Positions 18,801 to 26,461 of a stretch of 64,000 bases of DNA are shown here, piece after piece. The position numbers and the translations under genes are program-made. The notes under the pieces were generated by a model that saw only the letters and a list, made by a program, of their open reading frames with translations, was not told the origin of the DNA and searched no databases. Numbering within the stretch: position 1 is the first letter of the stretch; each line of letters begins with the position of its first letter. Where the stretch lies: the NCBI RefSeq assembly GCF_003570885.1, contig NZ_QXJC01000014.1, positions 1 through 64,000 of the forward strand, read 5' to 3'. The stretch is from Simplicispira hankyongi. GTDB taxonomy: Bacteria > Pseudomonadota > Gammaproteobacteria > Burkholderiales > Burkholderiaceae_C.

Positions 18801-19158
18801 TGCGGGCGGCGGCCTTGTCGCCGAACAGCGCCAGGTGCGCGGCGTCAGGGCCGATGAAGGTGAGGCCCGCCTCGGCGCAGGCGCATGCGAAGTCGGCGCG
18901 CTCGCTCAGGAAGCCGTAGCCAGGGTGCACGGCGTCGCAGCCGGTCTGGCGTGCAATGGCAATCAGCCGCGCGCCATCCAGGTAGGCGCCAGGGCCCGTG
19001 GCGCCGAGCGCCACGGCCTCATCGGCGGCGCGCACATGCGGCGCCTGGGCATCGTCCTGCGCAAACACGGCCACGCTGGGCACATTGAGGTCGTAGAGCG
19101 CGCGTACCAGGCGCAGGGCAATCTCGCCGCGGTTGGCGACCAGGACTTTCTTGAACAT
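15853..19158 (-). CDS. Single-chain, multidomain acyl-CoA carboxylase
   Basis: A 1101-residue biotin enzyme carrying all parts on one chain. Biotin carboxylase comes first (MFKKVLVANRGEIALRLVR; ATP-grasp loop GGGGGRGMR; EANPRLQVEHTVTE). Next is the biotin carrier with the biotinylated lysine 529 in EAMKMEH, then a complete carboxyltransferase (GGGGRPGDIDKP, NPTHLGGAIDVDAADKSARF, LTDTPGFMVGP). This order and length match the long-chain acyl-CoA carboxylase type described from Mycobacterium avium and Rhodopseudomonas, a homohexamer with broad acyl-CoA range. Its ATG directly follows the TGA of the acyl-CoA ligase gene, so translation is coupled. A geranyl- or methylcrotonyl-CoA substrate is less likely because those use two chains. 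Confidence 0.88.
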   Translation of the reverse strand: MFKKVLVANRGEIALRLVRALYDLNVPSVAVFAQDDAQAPHVRAADEAVALGATGPGAYLDGARLIAIARQTGCDAVHPGYGFLSERADFACACAEAGLTFIGPDAAHLALFGDKAAARTLAERCGVPLMPGSAGAVTLEEAQAFFAAQNGAGVMVKAIGGGGGRGMRAVLQAADLPEAYARCVSEARAAFGVEGVYVERLMLHARHIEIQILGDGQAVMSLGERECSLQRRFQKLVEIAPSPSLSEKLRHEITQAALAMARGVGYRSLGTFEFLVDEGSSKLAWVFIEANPRLQVEHTVTEEVTGLDLVQLQVAVAAGRSLSSLGLDPQAPPASTGYAIQVRINAETLGADGQARPGAGTLAQFDLPSGPGIRVDTHGYAGATPSPHYDTLLAKLVVSSRSPVFADAARRARRALDECRITGVPTNLALLQAIVSREEFDTQAVHTRFVEEHLPALVGMAQQLEQQRAQRHPTSATPGAAAKAQPDAQVAEGLLAVRAPMPAKLVQMDVAVGEVVAQGAQLAVLEAMKMEHVLLAESAGRVLEVRCEVGSYLTEAALVLVLEPMEAGEQTQHDEALADFNTLRADLQKTRDRHAFLLDENRASAVAKRHARGGRTARENIAQLCDGGSFIEYGALAIAAQTRRRSLPDLIANTPADGMVTGIGTVNAEPFGKEKSRCVVMAYDYTVLAGTQGAWNHQKTDRMLALALQLNLPVVLFAEGGGGRPGDIDKPIVAGLNNHTFRQFASLSGKVPVVGIVHGRCFAGNAALLGCSDVVIATEASNIGMGGPAMIEGGGLGSYTPEQIGPSDVQSRNGVIDILVKDEAEAVGVAQKYLSYFQGPAAQWECADQRLLRHAVPENRLRVYDIRALMRTLVDTDSLLELRRGYGAGIVTALARVQGRAVGIMANNPTHLGGAIDVDAADKSARFMQLCEAHGLPIISLTDTPGFMVGPDIEAQAQVRHVCRMFVVAAHLSVPFFAVVLRKGYGLGAQAMTAGGFDTPIFTLSWPTGEFGPMGLEGAVRLGFSKELEAAAPGAERDALFAKLVAQQYANGEAIHMAQGLEIDAVIDPMETRDWLVRGLESAAAKPRVRTAASSRFVDPW

Positions 19159-20772
19159 TCAGATGCTTTCCTTGAGCAGGCGGCGCAGCAGCTTGCCGGC
19201 GCCGGTGGCCGGCAGGGCGTCCACAAAACGGATGTCGCGCGGGGCCTTGTAGCTGGCCATGTTCTCGCGCGACCAGGCCAGCAGTTCTGCGGCGTCCGGG
19301 TGCTGCCCTGCCTTGGGCACGATGAAAGCCACCACCACCTCGCCCTTGTCGGCGTCGGGCTTGCCGATGACGGCCGCTTGCGCCACGGCCGGGTGTTTGA
19401 TGAGGATGCCCTCGACCTCTTCCGGGAACACGCTGTAGCCGGAGACCTTGATCATTTCCTTGAACCGGCCGATAAAGGTCAGGTAGCCGTCTGCATCCAT
19501 GCGGCCCATGTCGCCGGTATGCACCCAGCCGCCGCGCAAGGTCTGGGCCGTGGCTTCGGGCTTGTTCCAGTAGCCCTTGAAGACGCCCGCGTTGCGCAGC
19601 ACGATTTCACCGATGTCTCCAGCAGGCAGTTCTGCGCCCGTGTCGGGGTCCAGGATGCGAATCTCGTTGCCGTCCACCGCGACGCCATGCGTGCCCCAGC
19701 GAATGGCGCCGTCCGGCATGTAGGTGTCCATGGTGTGGGTTTCGCTCAGGCCATAGGCCGCTTCCATGGCGCGGCAGTTGGGCGCAAAAGCCTGCCATTG
19801 CTGGGCCAGCGCCTCGGTGAAGCTGATGCCGAAGCTGGTGACCGAGTTCTGGCGCAGGCTGCTGCGGTCGTAGCGCGTGGCGTCCGGCACCGCCATCACG
19901 GCCACGTTCATCGGGGCAATGCTGTACCACCAGGTAACCTTGTGGCGGTCGATGGCCTGCAGCACGGCCACGGGGTCGAAGCGGTGCAGCAGCACCGTCG
20001 TGGCACCCGACAGGATCGGGATATTCACCCCCATCAGCATGCCGGCAATGTGGTACAGCGGCGCAATCGCCAGCAGCACGTCGTCCGCCGTGACATGCTT
20101 GGTGTTGACCGACACGGCGGTCTTGTAGAGCGCATTGCGAAAAGTGAGCATCGCCCCCTTGGGCAGGCCGGTCGTGCCCGAGGTGTAGGTCATCAGGGCG
20201 ACATCGTTGTCGATGTCGATGGTGACGGGCGGCGGCTTGCCACCGCTGCGCGCGACCCACAGGAAGTCTTCAGCACTGGCGGGCAGCACGGGCGCTTCGC
20301 GCACTTGCAGTTCAGCCGGCAGATCGATGGTCGGCGTGGACGGCAGAAGATCGCCGTAGCGCACGGCAAACACATGCTGCAGACCAGTGCGCTCGCGCAC
20401 CTTCTCGACGATGGGCAGCAGGCTGTCGGCGGCGACGATCACGCGGGCCTGCAGGTCTGAGAGCTGGTATTCGAGCTCATGCTCTTTGTTGAGCGGCCCG
20501 CAGGGGCAGACGATGGCGCCCAGCTTCTGGATGCCGTAGTGCGCCATCACGTACTGCGGGCAGTTGTTCATGAACAGCGCCACCGGGTCGCCTTTGCGCA
20601 CCCCCAACTGGTGCAGGCGCGCGGCAAAGGCGTCGCTCGCCTGATCCAGCTCGGCAAAGCTGATGCGCGCGCCGTACCAGAGGTAGGCCGCCTTGTCGGG
20701 CGTGGCCCGCGCATGGGCGCGCAGATGCTCGTGCAGGGGAATATCGGACGGCAGCAAACCGGTGGTGGTCAT
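19159..20772 (-). CDS. AMP-forming acyl-CoA synthetase
   Basis: A 537-residue adenylate-forming ligase that activates a carboxylic acid with ATP and CoA. The AMP-binding P-loop is TYTSGTTGLPKGAML. Later motifs are YGLSETHT, the hinge GRFKEMIKVSGYSVFPEEVE and the catalytic lysine region PRDIRFVDALPATGAGKLLRR. It heads a two-gene operon with the carboxylase, so it probably makes the acyl-CoA that the carboxylase then carboxylates. A double palindromic site lies in its promoter region, next to a divergent TetR regulator. Confidence 0.9.
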   Translation of the reverse strand: MTTTGLLPSDIPLHEHLRAHARATPDKAAYLWYGARISFAELDQASDAFAARLHQLGVRKGDPVALFMNNCPQYVMAHYGIQKLGAIVCPCGPLNKEHELEYQLSDLQARVIVAADSLLPIVEKVRERTGLQHVFAVRYGDLLPSTPTIDLPAELQVREAPVLPASAEDFLWVARSGGKPPPVTIDIDNDVALMTYTSGTTGLPKGAMLTFRNALYKTAVSVNTKHVTADDVLLAIAPLYHIAGMLMGVNIPILSGATTVLLHRFDPVAVLQAIDRHKVTWWYSIAPMNVAVMAVPDATRYDRSSLRQNSVTSFGISFTEALAQQWQAFAPNCRAMEAAYGLSETHTMDTYMPDGAIRWGTHGVAVDGNEIRILDPDTGAELPAGDIGEIVLRNAGVFKGYWNKPEATAQTLRGGWVHTGDMGRMDADGYLTFIGRFKEMIKVSGYSVFPEEVEGILIKHPAVAQAAVIGKPDADKGEVVVAFIVPKAGQHPDAAELLAWSRENMASYKAPRDIRFVDALPATGAGKLLRRLLKESI

Positions 20773-20823
20773 GGAGTCTCCTTGGGGCGCTCTGGGGAAG
20801 TGGCGGGCTTGTTTCTGTCAATA

Positions 20824-20860
20824 TATACCTCTCGGTAGATTCAACCTACCAACAGGTATA
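20824..20860. promoter_or_regulatory. Double palindromic TetR operator
   Basis: Two copies of TACC-N4-GGTA (20826-20837 and 20847-20858) lie 21 bp apart centre to centre, two helical turns. The whole stretch is also an inverted repeat (TATACCTSTYGGTAG arms). It sits between the acyl-CoA ligase gene and the divergent TetR gene, 4 bp before the TetR start codon, so binding would block both genes. Confidence 0.8.
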
Positions 20861-20864
20861 ACGT

Positions 20865-21545
20865 ATGCGACAAGACACCAAGAGCCCCAAGCGGCCAGCA
20901 TCCAGAAGGTCACCACAAGCCAAGCCTGGCGAGGGCTCGGACGAGAAGCGCGAGCGCATTCTTCGCGCGGCCGAGGCGCTGTTTGCCAAGCAGGGCTATG
21001 CGGCCACCACCATGGAGCAGATCGTGGCGGCGCTGGGCATGACCAAGCCCTTCGTGTACTACTACTTTCGCAACAAGCAGGAAATCTTCGAAATGCTGTC
21101 GTGGGCGCCGACGGTGGCGTGCTTTACCAGCATGGACTTCCCTGCGGACGACCCGAGGCCGGCGCACGCCAAGCTGGAGGACGGCCTGCGGCGCTTGATC
21201 GGGGCCACCTTGACGCATTACCCCTCGGCCTTCTTCCCCTACCGCGAGCCCCAGGCGTACCGCCCCGAATACCGCGCGGCGCAGAAGGAGATTGCCCGGC
21301 ATTTCTATGACCGCCTATGCGCACTGTTGGAGCAGGGCCGCGCGGACGGCATGCTGGAGTTCAACGAACCCAAGATCACAGCGCTGGCGGCCTGCAGCCT
21401 GCCAGGCTTTCTCTTCCACTGGTACCGCCCGGATGGCCGCCTGCCACAGGAGGCCGTGGTGGAGGAACTGACGCAGCTGGCCTGCCGCGTCATCGGCCTG
21501 CGCACGCGCCGCAAGACGGCCGCAGCGCCAAGCGCGCCCCACTGA
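20865..21545 (+). CDS. TetR-family transcriptional regulator
   Basis: A 226-residue TetR protein with a basic N-terminal tail, then the DNA-binding domain (RERILRAAEALFAKQGYAATTMEQIVAALGMTKPFVYYYFRNKQEIFEML) at about residues 28-78. The C-terminal ligand domain has no recognisable specificity. It diverges from the acyl-CoA ligase/carboxylase operon over 92 bp that contain a double palindrome, so it probably represses that operon and itself, with an acyl-CoA as the likely inducer by analogy with FadR-like TetR proteins. Confidence 0.88.
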   Translation: MRQDTKSPKRPASRRSPQAKPGEGSDEKRERILRAAEALFAKQGYAATTMEQIVAALGMTKPFVYYYFRNKQEIFEMLSWAPTVACFTSMDFPADDPRPAHAKLEDGLRRLIGATLTHYPSAFFPYREPQAYRPEYRAAQKEIARHFYDRLCALLEQGRADGMLEFNEPKITALAACSLPGFLFHWYRPDGRLPQEAVVEELTQLACRVIGLRTRRKTAAAPSAPH

Positions 21546-21573
21546 GCGATCTGCCGCGAGGCAGGCCAAACGC

Positions 21574-22308
21574 TCACGAAACAAGCGCTGCAGGCGCCAT
21601 GGGGGCGCAACGGACTGCTTCAGCCTCTGGGATCGGCGCCGTCGGCAGCAGCAACGCAGCGATTCCTGCCGTGAGGAACGCCGTCAGCAGCGGGGCCGCC
21701 TGCGGGTCGTGCGGCGTGTTGGCACCGAGCGACAAGCGCTCAACCCGGCTGTCGATCAGGTGGTGCAGCAGCACACCTATGGTGAACTGGTAGGCCCATG
21801 CGGTCTGTGCCCGCGTACTGCCTGGGCAGGCCGCTTGCAACGCCGCAATGAAGGCATGGGCCATGGGATCGAAGAAGTCGGCCAGCACCTGCTCGGACCC
21901 GGGCGTGCGGTACAGGAGTTCGCGCGCCACCAGCAGCGCGTAGTACTCGCCTTCGCTGCTGGCACGCAGTTGCAGCACGGGCTGGACAAAGGCGTGGACG
22001 ATTCGGTGCAGGTACTGCGCATCGCGCGGCCCCGCTTCCGCCTCGGCAAGCAAGGCCAGCCGCTCGGCAATGGTGCTGCGCCAATGGGCAAAGATGGCGT
22101 GGAAAAGTTCGTGCTTTTGCCCAAAGTAGTAGCCCACCAGCGCCAGCGGAACGCCAGCTTCCTGGGCAATCTTCCGGATGGATACCGCGTGGTAGCCATG
22201 CTCGGCAAACAGCCTCTCGGCGGCCAGCAGGATAGCCGCACGGCGGTCCGGCCGCTGGCTGGCAGTGGGTCGCACGCGGGCTCCGCGCGAGAGTTTGGGC
22301 GTTGGCAT
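21574..22308 (-). CDS. TetR-family transcriptional regulator
   Basis: A 244-residue TetR protein with the helix-turn-helix LFAEHGYHAVSIRKIAQEAGVPLALVGYYFGQKHELF near the N-terminus. The C-terminal half resembles the CerR-type (DUF1956-like) effector domain (EYYALLVARELL, then TRAQTAWAYQFTIGVLLHHL). The frame is open to 22392, but the ATG at 22308 (MPTPKLSRGARVRP) gives a normal tail. It diverges from the acetoacetyl-CoA synthetase gene; an inverted repeat GTACAA-N5-TTGTAC lies between them. Confidence 0.85.
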   Translation of the reverse strand: MPTPKLSRGARVRPTASQRPDRRAAILLAAERLFAEHGYHAVSIRKIAQEAGVPLALVGYYFGQKHELFHAIFAHWRSTIAERLALLAEAEAGPRDAQYLHRIVHAFVQPVLQLRASSEGEYYALLVARELLYRTPGSEQVLADFFDPMAHAFIAALQAACPGSTRAQTAWAYQFTIGVLLHHLIDSRVERLSLGANTPHDPQAAPLLTAFLTAGIAALLLPTAPIPEAEAVRCAPMAPAALVS

Positions 22309-22325
22309 GTCGGCATTGAACGTTC

Positions 22326-22342
22326 GTACAAATTTCTTGTAC
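22326..22342. promoter_or_regulatory. Inverted repeat between TetR gene and acetoacetyl-CoA synthetase gene
   Basis: GTACAA-ATTTC-TTGTAC is a perfect 6-bp inverted repeat with five-base spacer in the 89-bp divergent intergenic region. It is a likely operator for the adjacent TetR protein. Confidence 0.6.
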
Positions 22343-22397
22343 AACCGTGCAAACCCTAGTCGCCCTCTGCGGCGCACAGCGCTACCCTGCACCTCCT

Positions 22398-24473
22398 ATG
22401 CAAGCGCCCCATATTCCCCAGATCCGCCTGTACCAGGATTGGCTGCGTGCCGAGCGCGGCCTGCACTTTGGCGACTACGACGCGCTGTGGCGCTGGTCCA
22501 CCACCGAGCTGGACGTGTTCTGGCAGAGCATCTGGGAGTTTTTCGACATCCAGTCGCCCACGCCGCATTTCGGCGTGCTGGCAAAGAATGTGATGCCAGG
22601 CGCGCAGTGGTTTCCCGGCGCGCAGCTCAATTACGCGCGCCAGGTGCTGCGCCACGTCGCAGGGGCCGACGCGGCGGGCATGCCCGCCATCGTCGCGCGC
22701 AACGAGCGCGGCGAGCAGCGCGAGCTCTCCTGGCCCGCGCTGCAGCAGCAGGTGGCGGCTTTCGCCTTGCATTTGCGCGCGGCAGGCGTGCAAAGCGGCG
22801 ACCGCGTGGCAGCCTACCTGCCCAACACGCCCGAGACGGCGGTGGCCTTCCTGGCGACGGTGGCTGTGGGCGGCGTCTGGAGCATCTGCGCGCCCGACAT
22901 GGGCACGCAGGCGGTGCTCGACCGCTTCCGCCAGATTGAACCCAAGGTGCTCATCGGCGTCGATGGCGTGGTGCACGGCGGGCGGGCGTACGACCGCCTG
23001 CCCGTGCTCGCACAGTTGCGCGAGAGCCTGCCCAGCGTGCGGCACGCGGTGGTCGTGGGCAATCTGGACGCTTCTGTTTCCATAGCTGGTTGGGCAGACT
23101 GGGCAAGCGCCAGCAGCCAAAATGATGCTGAAACCGCCGCATTCGAGCCGCTCTGGCTGCCGTTCGACCACCCGATCTGGATCGTTTATTCCAGCGGCAC
23201 CACGGGTCTGCCCAAGCCCATCGTGCATGGCCACGGCGGCATGGTGCTGGTGCAGATGGCGCTCGGCGCACTGCACAACGACGTGGGCTGCAGCTACGCA
23301 CCCAACAGCTGGGGCGAGCGCTACCACTGGTACAGCTCCACCGGCTGGGTGATGTGGAACGCGCAGATGGCGGGCCTGCTCTCGGGCACCACCTGCGTGA
23401 TTTACGACGGCAACCCCGGCGGATCGAAAGACCAGCCCGACTGGACGGTGCTCTGGCGCTTTGCCGCCGACACCGGCACCACCTTCTTCGGCGCGGGCGC
23501 CGCTTTCTACGCCAATTGCATGAAGGCCGACATTGCGCCCGCGCAATGCGGCGACCTGACGCGCATCCGCGCACTTGGCTCGACCGGCTCGCCGCTCTCG
23601 GCCGAGGTGCAGCAATGGGGCACCCGCTTTATGGCGCGGGCTGGCGTGGATGGCGAGCGACCCGATGGCATCTGGTGGGCCAACATTTCCGGCGGCACCG
23701 ACTTCGCCGGCGCCTTCCTCGGTGGCAACCGTGAACTGCCGCAAACCCCCGGCCGCATGCAGTGCCGCATGCTGGGCGCCGCCGTCGAGGCCTGGGACGC
23801 GCAAGGCCGTCCGGTGCTGGACGCGGTGGGCGAGCTGGTGTGCACCCAGCCGCTGCCTTCGATGCCGCTGTATTTGTGGGGCGATGACAGCGGCGAGCGC
23901 TATGTGAGCAGTTACTTCGACAGTTTTCCTCCCGGCCACGGCCGCCAGCCCGGCGGGGGCGACGGCCCGCCAGCCATGGGCGCCGTCTGGCGCCATGGCG
24001 ATTGGATCGAGATTGGCGGCCCCGCCCACCCGGGCTGTGTCATCTACGGCCGCTCGGACGCCACGCTCAACCGCCACGGCCTGCGCATGGGCACGAGCGA
24101 GCTCTACAGCGCCGTCGAGGCCCTGCCCGAAGTGCTCGACAGCCTGGTGGTGGACCTGGAATACCTGGGGCGCGAGAGCTTCATGCCGCTGTTCGTCGTG
24201 CTGCGCGCCGGTGTGGTGCTCGACGATGCGCTGCGCGCGCGCCTGACAGCCGCCATCCGCACGGCACTCTCACCGCGCTTCGTGCCCGACGCCATCGTGC
24301 AGGTGGCGCAGGTACCGCGCACCCTCAGCGGCAAGAAGCAGGAACTGCCCATCAAGAAGCTGCTGCTGGGCCAACCGCTGGACAAGGTGCTCAACCGCGA
24401 CGCCATGGCCAACCCGGAGTGCCTGGACTGGTACGTGGCCTACGCCGCCGAGCACGCAGCGCGCCACGCCTAA
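22398..24473 (+). CDS. Acetoacetate-CoA ligase (acetoacetyl-CoA synthetase)
   Basis: A 691-residue adenylate-forming enzyme that activates acetoacetate, feeding ketone bodies or PHB breakdown products into acetyl-CoA. Family marks are the N-terminal WSTTELDVFWQSIWEFFDI, AMP-binding IVYSSGTTGLPKPIVHGHGG, RYHWYSSTGWVMWN and the C-terminal RTLSGKKQELPIKKLLLG. Residues 225-243 (ASVSIAGWADWASASSQND) are encoded by a copy of the dispersed palindromic repeat, an in-frame insertion. A second local insertion (GHGRQPGGGDGPP) precedes VWRHGDW. The ATG at 22398 has no clear ribosome site; a GTG at 22347 is an alternative. Confidence 0.92.
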   Translation: MQAPHIPQIRLYQDWLRAERGLHFGDYDALWRWSTTELDVFWQSIWEFFDIQSPTPHFGVLAKNVMPGAQWFPGAQLNYARQVLRHVAGADAAGMPAIVARNERGEQRELSWPALQQQVAAFALHLRAAGVQSGDRVAAYLPNTPETAVAFLATVAVGGVWSICAPDMGTQAVLDRFRQIEPKVLIGVDGVVHGGRAYDRLPVLAQLRESLPSVRHAVVVGNLDASVSIAGWADWASASSQNDAETAAFEPLWLPFDHPIWIVYSSGTTGLPKPIVHGHGGMVLVQMALGALHNDVGCSYAPNSWGERYHWYSSTGWVMWNAQMAGLLSGTTCVIYDGNPGGSKDQPDWTVLWRFAADTGTTFFGAGAAFYANCMKADIAPAQCGDLTRIRALGSTGSPLSAEVQQWGTRFMARAGVDGERPDGIWWANISGGTDFAGAFLGGNRELPQTPGRMQCRMLGAAVEAWDAQGRPVLDAVGELVCTQPLPSMPLYLWGDDSGERYVSSYFDSFPPGHGRQPGGGDGPPAMGAVWRHGDWIEIGGPAHPGCVIYGRSDATLNRHGLRMGTSELYSAVEALPEVLDSLVVDLEYLGRESFMPLFVVLRAGVVLDDALRARLTAAIRTALSPRFVPDAIVQVAQVPRTLSGKKQELPIKKLLLGQPLDKVLNRDAMANPECLDWYVAYAAEHAARHA
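23073..23126. repeat. Dispersed palindromic repeat inside a coding sequence
   Basis: In the acetoacetyl-CoA synthetase gene, ATAGCTG, a 16-base centre, then AAGCGCCAGCAGCC matches the reverse complement of the dispersed repeat, with the arm spacing kept exactly. It is in frame and translated. Confidence 0.6.
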
Positions 24474-24616
24474 GGGAATGCAGAACAAGTCCCTCACGCG
24501 CCGCCGCGCATCCGTACCTCGGGCGGTCTGCGGCGTTGCAAACCCTCGTCATCGCGTTGTGATGGCTGCGGCTTGCATCTAGCATCCGCTGGGCGCGGCG
24601 CGCAGAGGGTTCTGCA
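24474..24616. repeat. Diverged relative of the 161-bp MITE
   Basis: Directly after the TAA stop of the acetoacetyl-CoA synthetase gene, GGGAATGCAGAACAAGTCCC starts a block that shares CCTCGGGCGGTCTGCGGCG with the reverse complement of the MITE. The right end carries TTCTGCA as a rough inverted partner. No target duplication is visible, so the copy is old. Confidence 0.6.
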
Positions 24617-24725
24617 GCGCTGTCATTTTTGAACCTCTCTGCAGACGCAAATGCGCATTTCACCGACAGCGCATATGCGAAGCGCTCTTCCATAATCAAG
24701 CCCCGACCTCTGCCGGAAGGCCCCC

Positions 24726-25358
24726 ATGACCGCCCCCACCGCTGAACGCCCCAAGCGCTTTTCCATGATTCGCGAGTTCCACCTCGCCGACTGGTTCACG
24801 CTGGGCAATGCCGTCTGCGGCGTCGGCGCGCTGTTTTCCGCCATGACCTACCTGGAAAACGGCAACCGGCAGCATGTGTATTACGCCGCCGCACTGGTGC
24901 TGGCCGCGCTCATTTTTGATGTGCTCGATGGCCGCGTGGCGCGCTGGCGGCAAAAGAGTTCGGCCATGGGCCGCGAGCTCGACTCGCTGGCCGACGTCAT
25001 CTCCTTCGGCGTGGCCCCTGCGGTGCTGGCCTACGCCTGCGGCATGCAGGGCGGCTGGGACCGCATCGTGCTGGCCTACTTTGTCGCCTGCGGCGTCTCG
25101 CGCCTGGCGCGCTACAACGTGACGGCCGAAACGCTGTCGGGCGACGATGGCAAGGTGAAGTACTTCGAAGGCACGCCGATTCCGACCTCCATCGCGCTTG
25201 TCGCCCTGCTGGCGCTCGTCGCAGCCTTGGGCGCGGTACGCGAGTCGCTGTGGTTCGGCCACTGGCAGCTGGCCGGCTGGCGCCTGCACCCGCTGGTGCT
25301 GCTGTTCGCGCTGTCGGGTTCGCTGATGATCAGCCGGATTCGCATTCCGAAATTTTGA
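24726..25358 (+). CDS. pssA: CDP-diacylglycerol--serine O-phosphatidyltransferase
   Basis: A 210-residue integral membrane enzyme that makes phosphatidylserine from CDP-diacylglycerol and serine, the route to phosphatidylethanolamine. The CDP-alcohol transferase motif is complete: FDVLDGRVARWRQ, then GRELDSLADVISFG with the metal-binding aspartates. The N-terminus starts MIREFHLADWFTLGN, typical of the subclass II enzyme found in betaproteobacteria. It has its own promoter region after a repeat block and no cotranscribed neighbour; psd is not in the window. Confidence 0.93.
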   Translation: MTAPTAERPKRFSMIREFHLADWFTLGNAVCGVGALFSAMTYLENGNRQHVYYAAALVLAALIFDVLDGRVARWRQKSSAMGRELDSLADVISFGVAPAVLAYACGMQGGWDRIVLAYFVACGVSRLARYNVTAETLSGDDGKVKYFEGTPIPTSIALVALLALVAALGAVRESLWFGHWQLAGWRLHPLVLLFALSGSLMISRIRIPKF

Positions 25359-25361
25359 TTG

Positions 25362-25402
25362 TTTTTGGCCTCTAGCGCTTTACTGTCATGCGTTAGCAGC
25401 TA
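25362..25402. repeat. Dispersed palindromic repeat (copy 3)
   Basis: GTTTTTGGCCTCTAGCGCTT followed by ATGCGTTAGCAGCTAC, located 4 bp after the pssA stop codon. One arm is imperfect. Confidence 0.75.
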
Positions 25403-25425
25403 CGAAATCAGAAGCAATCTTCGGT

Positions 25426-26364
25426 TCAGGCAGCTGCCGCGCGCGGGCGCCGGTTGACCACCACGATGCCCACCGCTACCAGACCAAGCGCCGCCAGCAA
25501 ACCGGGCGTGATGTGCTCGCCCAGCCAAAGCGCGCCGAACAGCAGGGCAAACACTGGCGTGAGAAACACGAACGAGGACATCTTGGTCGCGTTGTAGTGC
25601 GCCAGCATCCACATCCACGCCAGGTAGCTGGCAAAGGCCCCCACCAGCGACTGCAGCAGCAGCGACATCCAGGCAAAGGTGCTCAGGTCCAGCGACCAGC
25701 GCTCGCCCAGCGCCAGCGAGAGCAGTGGCAACACCGCTGTGCTCACCCCCACCTGGTAGAGCAGTTGCTTGGCGGGCGGCAAACGCCCGACAGGCGTGCT
25801 GCGGATGACCACGGTGGTCAGCCCCCACATCAAGCCGGCGGTCAGCCCGAGCAAGTCGCCTAGCCAGGCCAGCGGCTGGGCCTGCACGGCGGGGTGCCAC
25901 AGCCCGTCGCCCAGGGCAAGCGCGGCGCCGACGAAAGCACCGGCGAGGCCCAGCCACTGCCAGCCAACCAGACCTTCGCCGGCGACGAAGCGCGGCAGGA
26001 TCAACGCCACCCAGAATGGCGCGCAGTACAGAAACACCGTGAGACGCGAGGCCTGCGTGTACTGCAGGCCGATGTAGATGCAGGCGAACTCGCCAGCAAA
26101 CAGCGCGCCAGCCAGCAAACCGCTCCACAGCGCGCCGCGAGCGGCCTGGGACTGCCGCTCCGGCAGCAACGGCACGCGGCGCCACAAACACCACAGAAGG
26201 ACCGCGACCGTCGCCATGGCAAAGCGCACAAAACCCTGGAACACCGGCGCCACCTCGGTCACCGTGGCTTTGATCAGCACCTGCTGGAACCCCCAGAACA
26301 TGCAGCAGGCGAGCAGCAGCGAAATGGCGAGCGTGTCGAGATGGGCTTTGCGCGTATCGGGCAT
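25426..26364 (-). CDS. EamA/DMT-family transporter
   Basis: A 312-residue inner-membrane protein with ten predicted helices arranged as two EamA repeats. The first half starts LLLACCMFWGFQQVLIKATV, and the second contains GLTAGLMWGLTTVVIRST and ends in ALGLVAVGIVVVNRRPRA. Drug/metabolite transporters of this group export amino acids or other metabolites; the substrate here is not predictable. The start at 26364 (MPDTRKAHLDTLA) was chosen because the longer frame overlaps the divergent channel promoter. Confidence 0.87.
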   Translation of the reverse strand: MPDTRKAHLDTLAISLLLACCMFWGFQQVLIKATVTEVAPVFQGFVRFAMATVAVLLWCLWRRVPLLPERQSQAARGALWSGLLAGALFAGEFACIYIGLQYTQASRLTVFLYCAPFWVALILPRFVAGEGLVGWQWLGLAGAFVGAALALGDGLWHPAVQAQPLAWLGDLLGLTAGLMWGLTTVVIRSTPVGRLPPAKQLLYQVGVSTAVLPLLSLALGERWSLDLSTFAWMSLLLQSLVGAFASYLAWMWMLAHYNATKMSSFVFLTPVFALLFGALWLGEHITPGLLAALGLVAVGIVVVNRRPRAAAA

Positions 26365-26461
26365 GCAGCGATTATGGGCGGCGGTCCCATTCGGCGCTGG
26401 GCCCGTGCACCGCTGCGGAGGCGGCAAAGGGCCTTGTTCCACAGTGCCTTACAGTGCCCGC

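Noticed and set aside
15790-20460. A 1556-codon open frame on the plus strand
   Set aside because: It is antisense to the carboxylase and ligase genes, which have clear conserved motifs. It is rich in His, Arg, Gln and Ala with no recognisable domain, an effect of high GC at third codon positions.
22356-24077. A 573-codon minus-strand frame opposite acetoacetyl-CoA synthetase
   Set aside because: The plus-strand protein shows every family motif, and the antisense product has low-complexity composition and no ribosome site.
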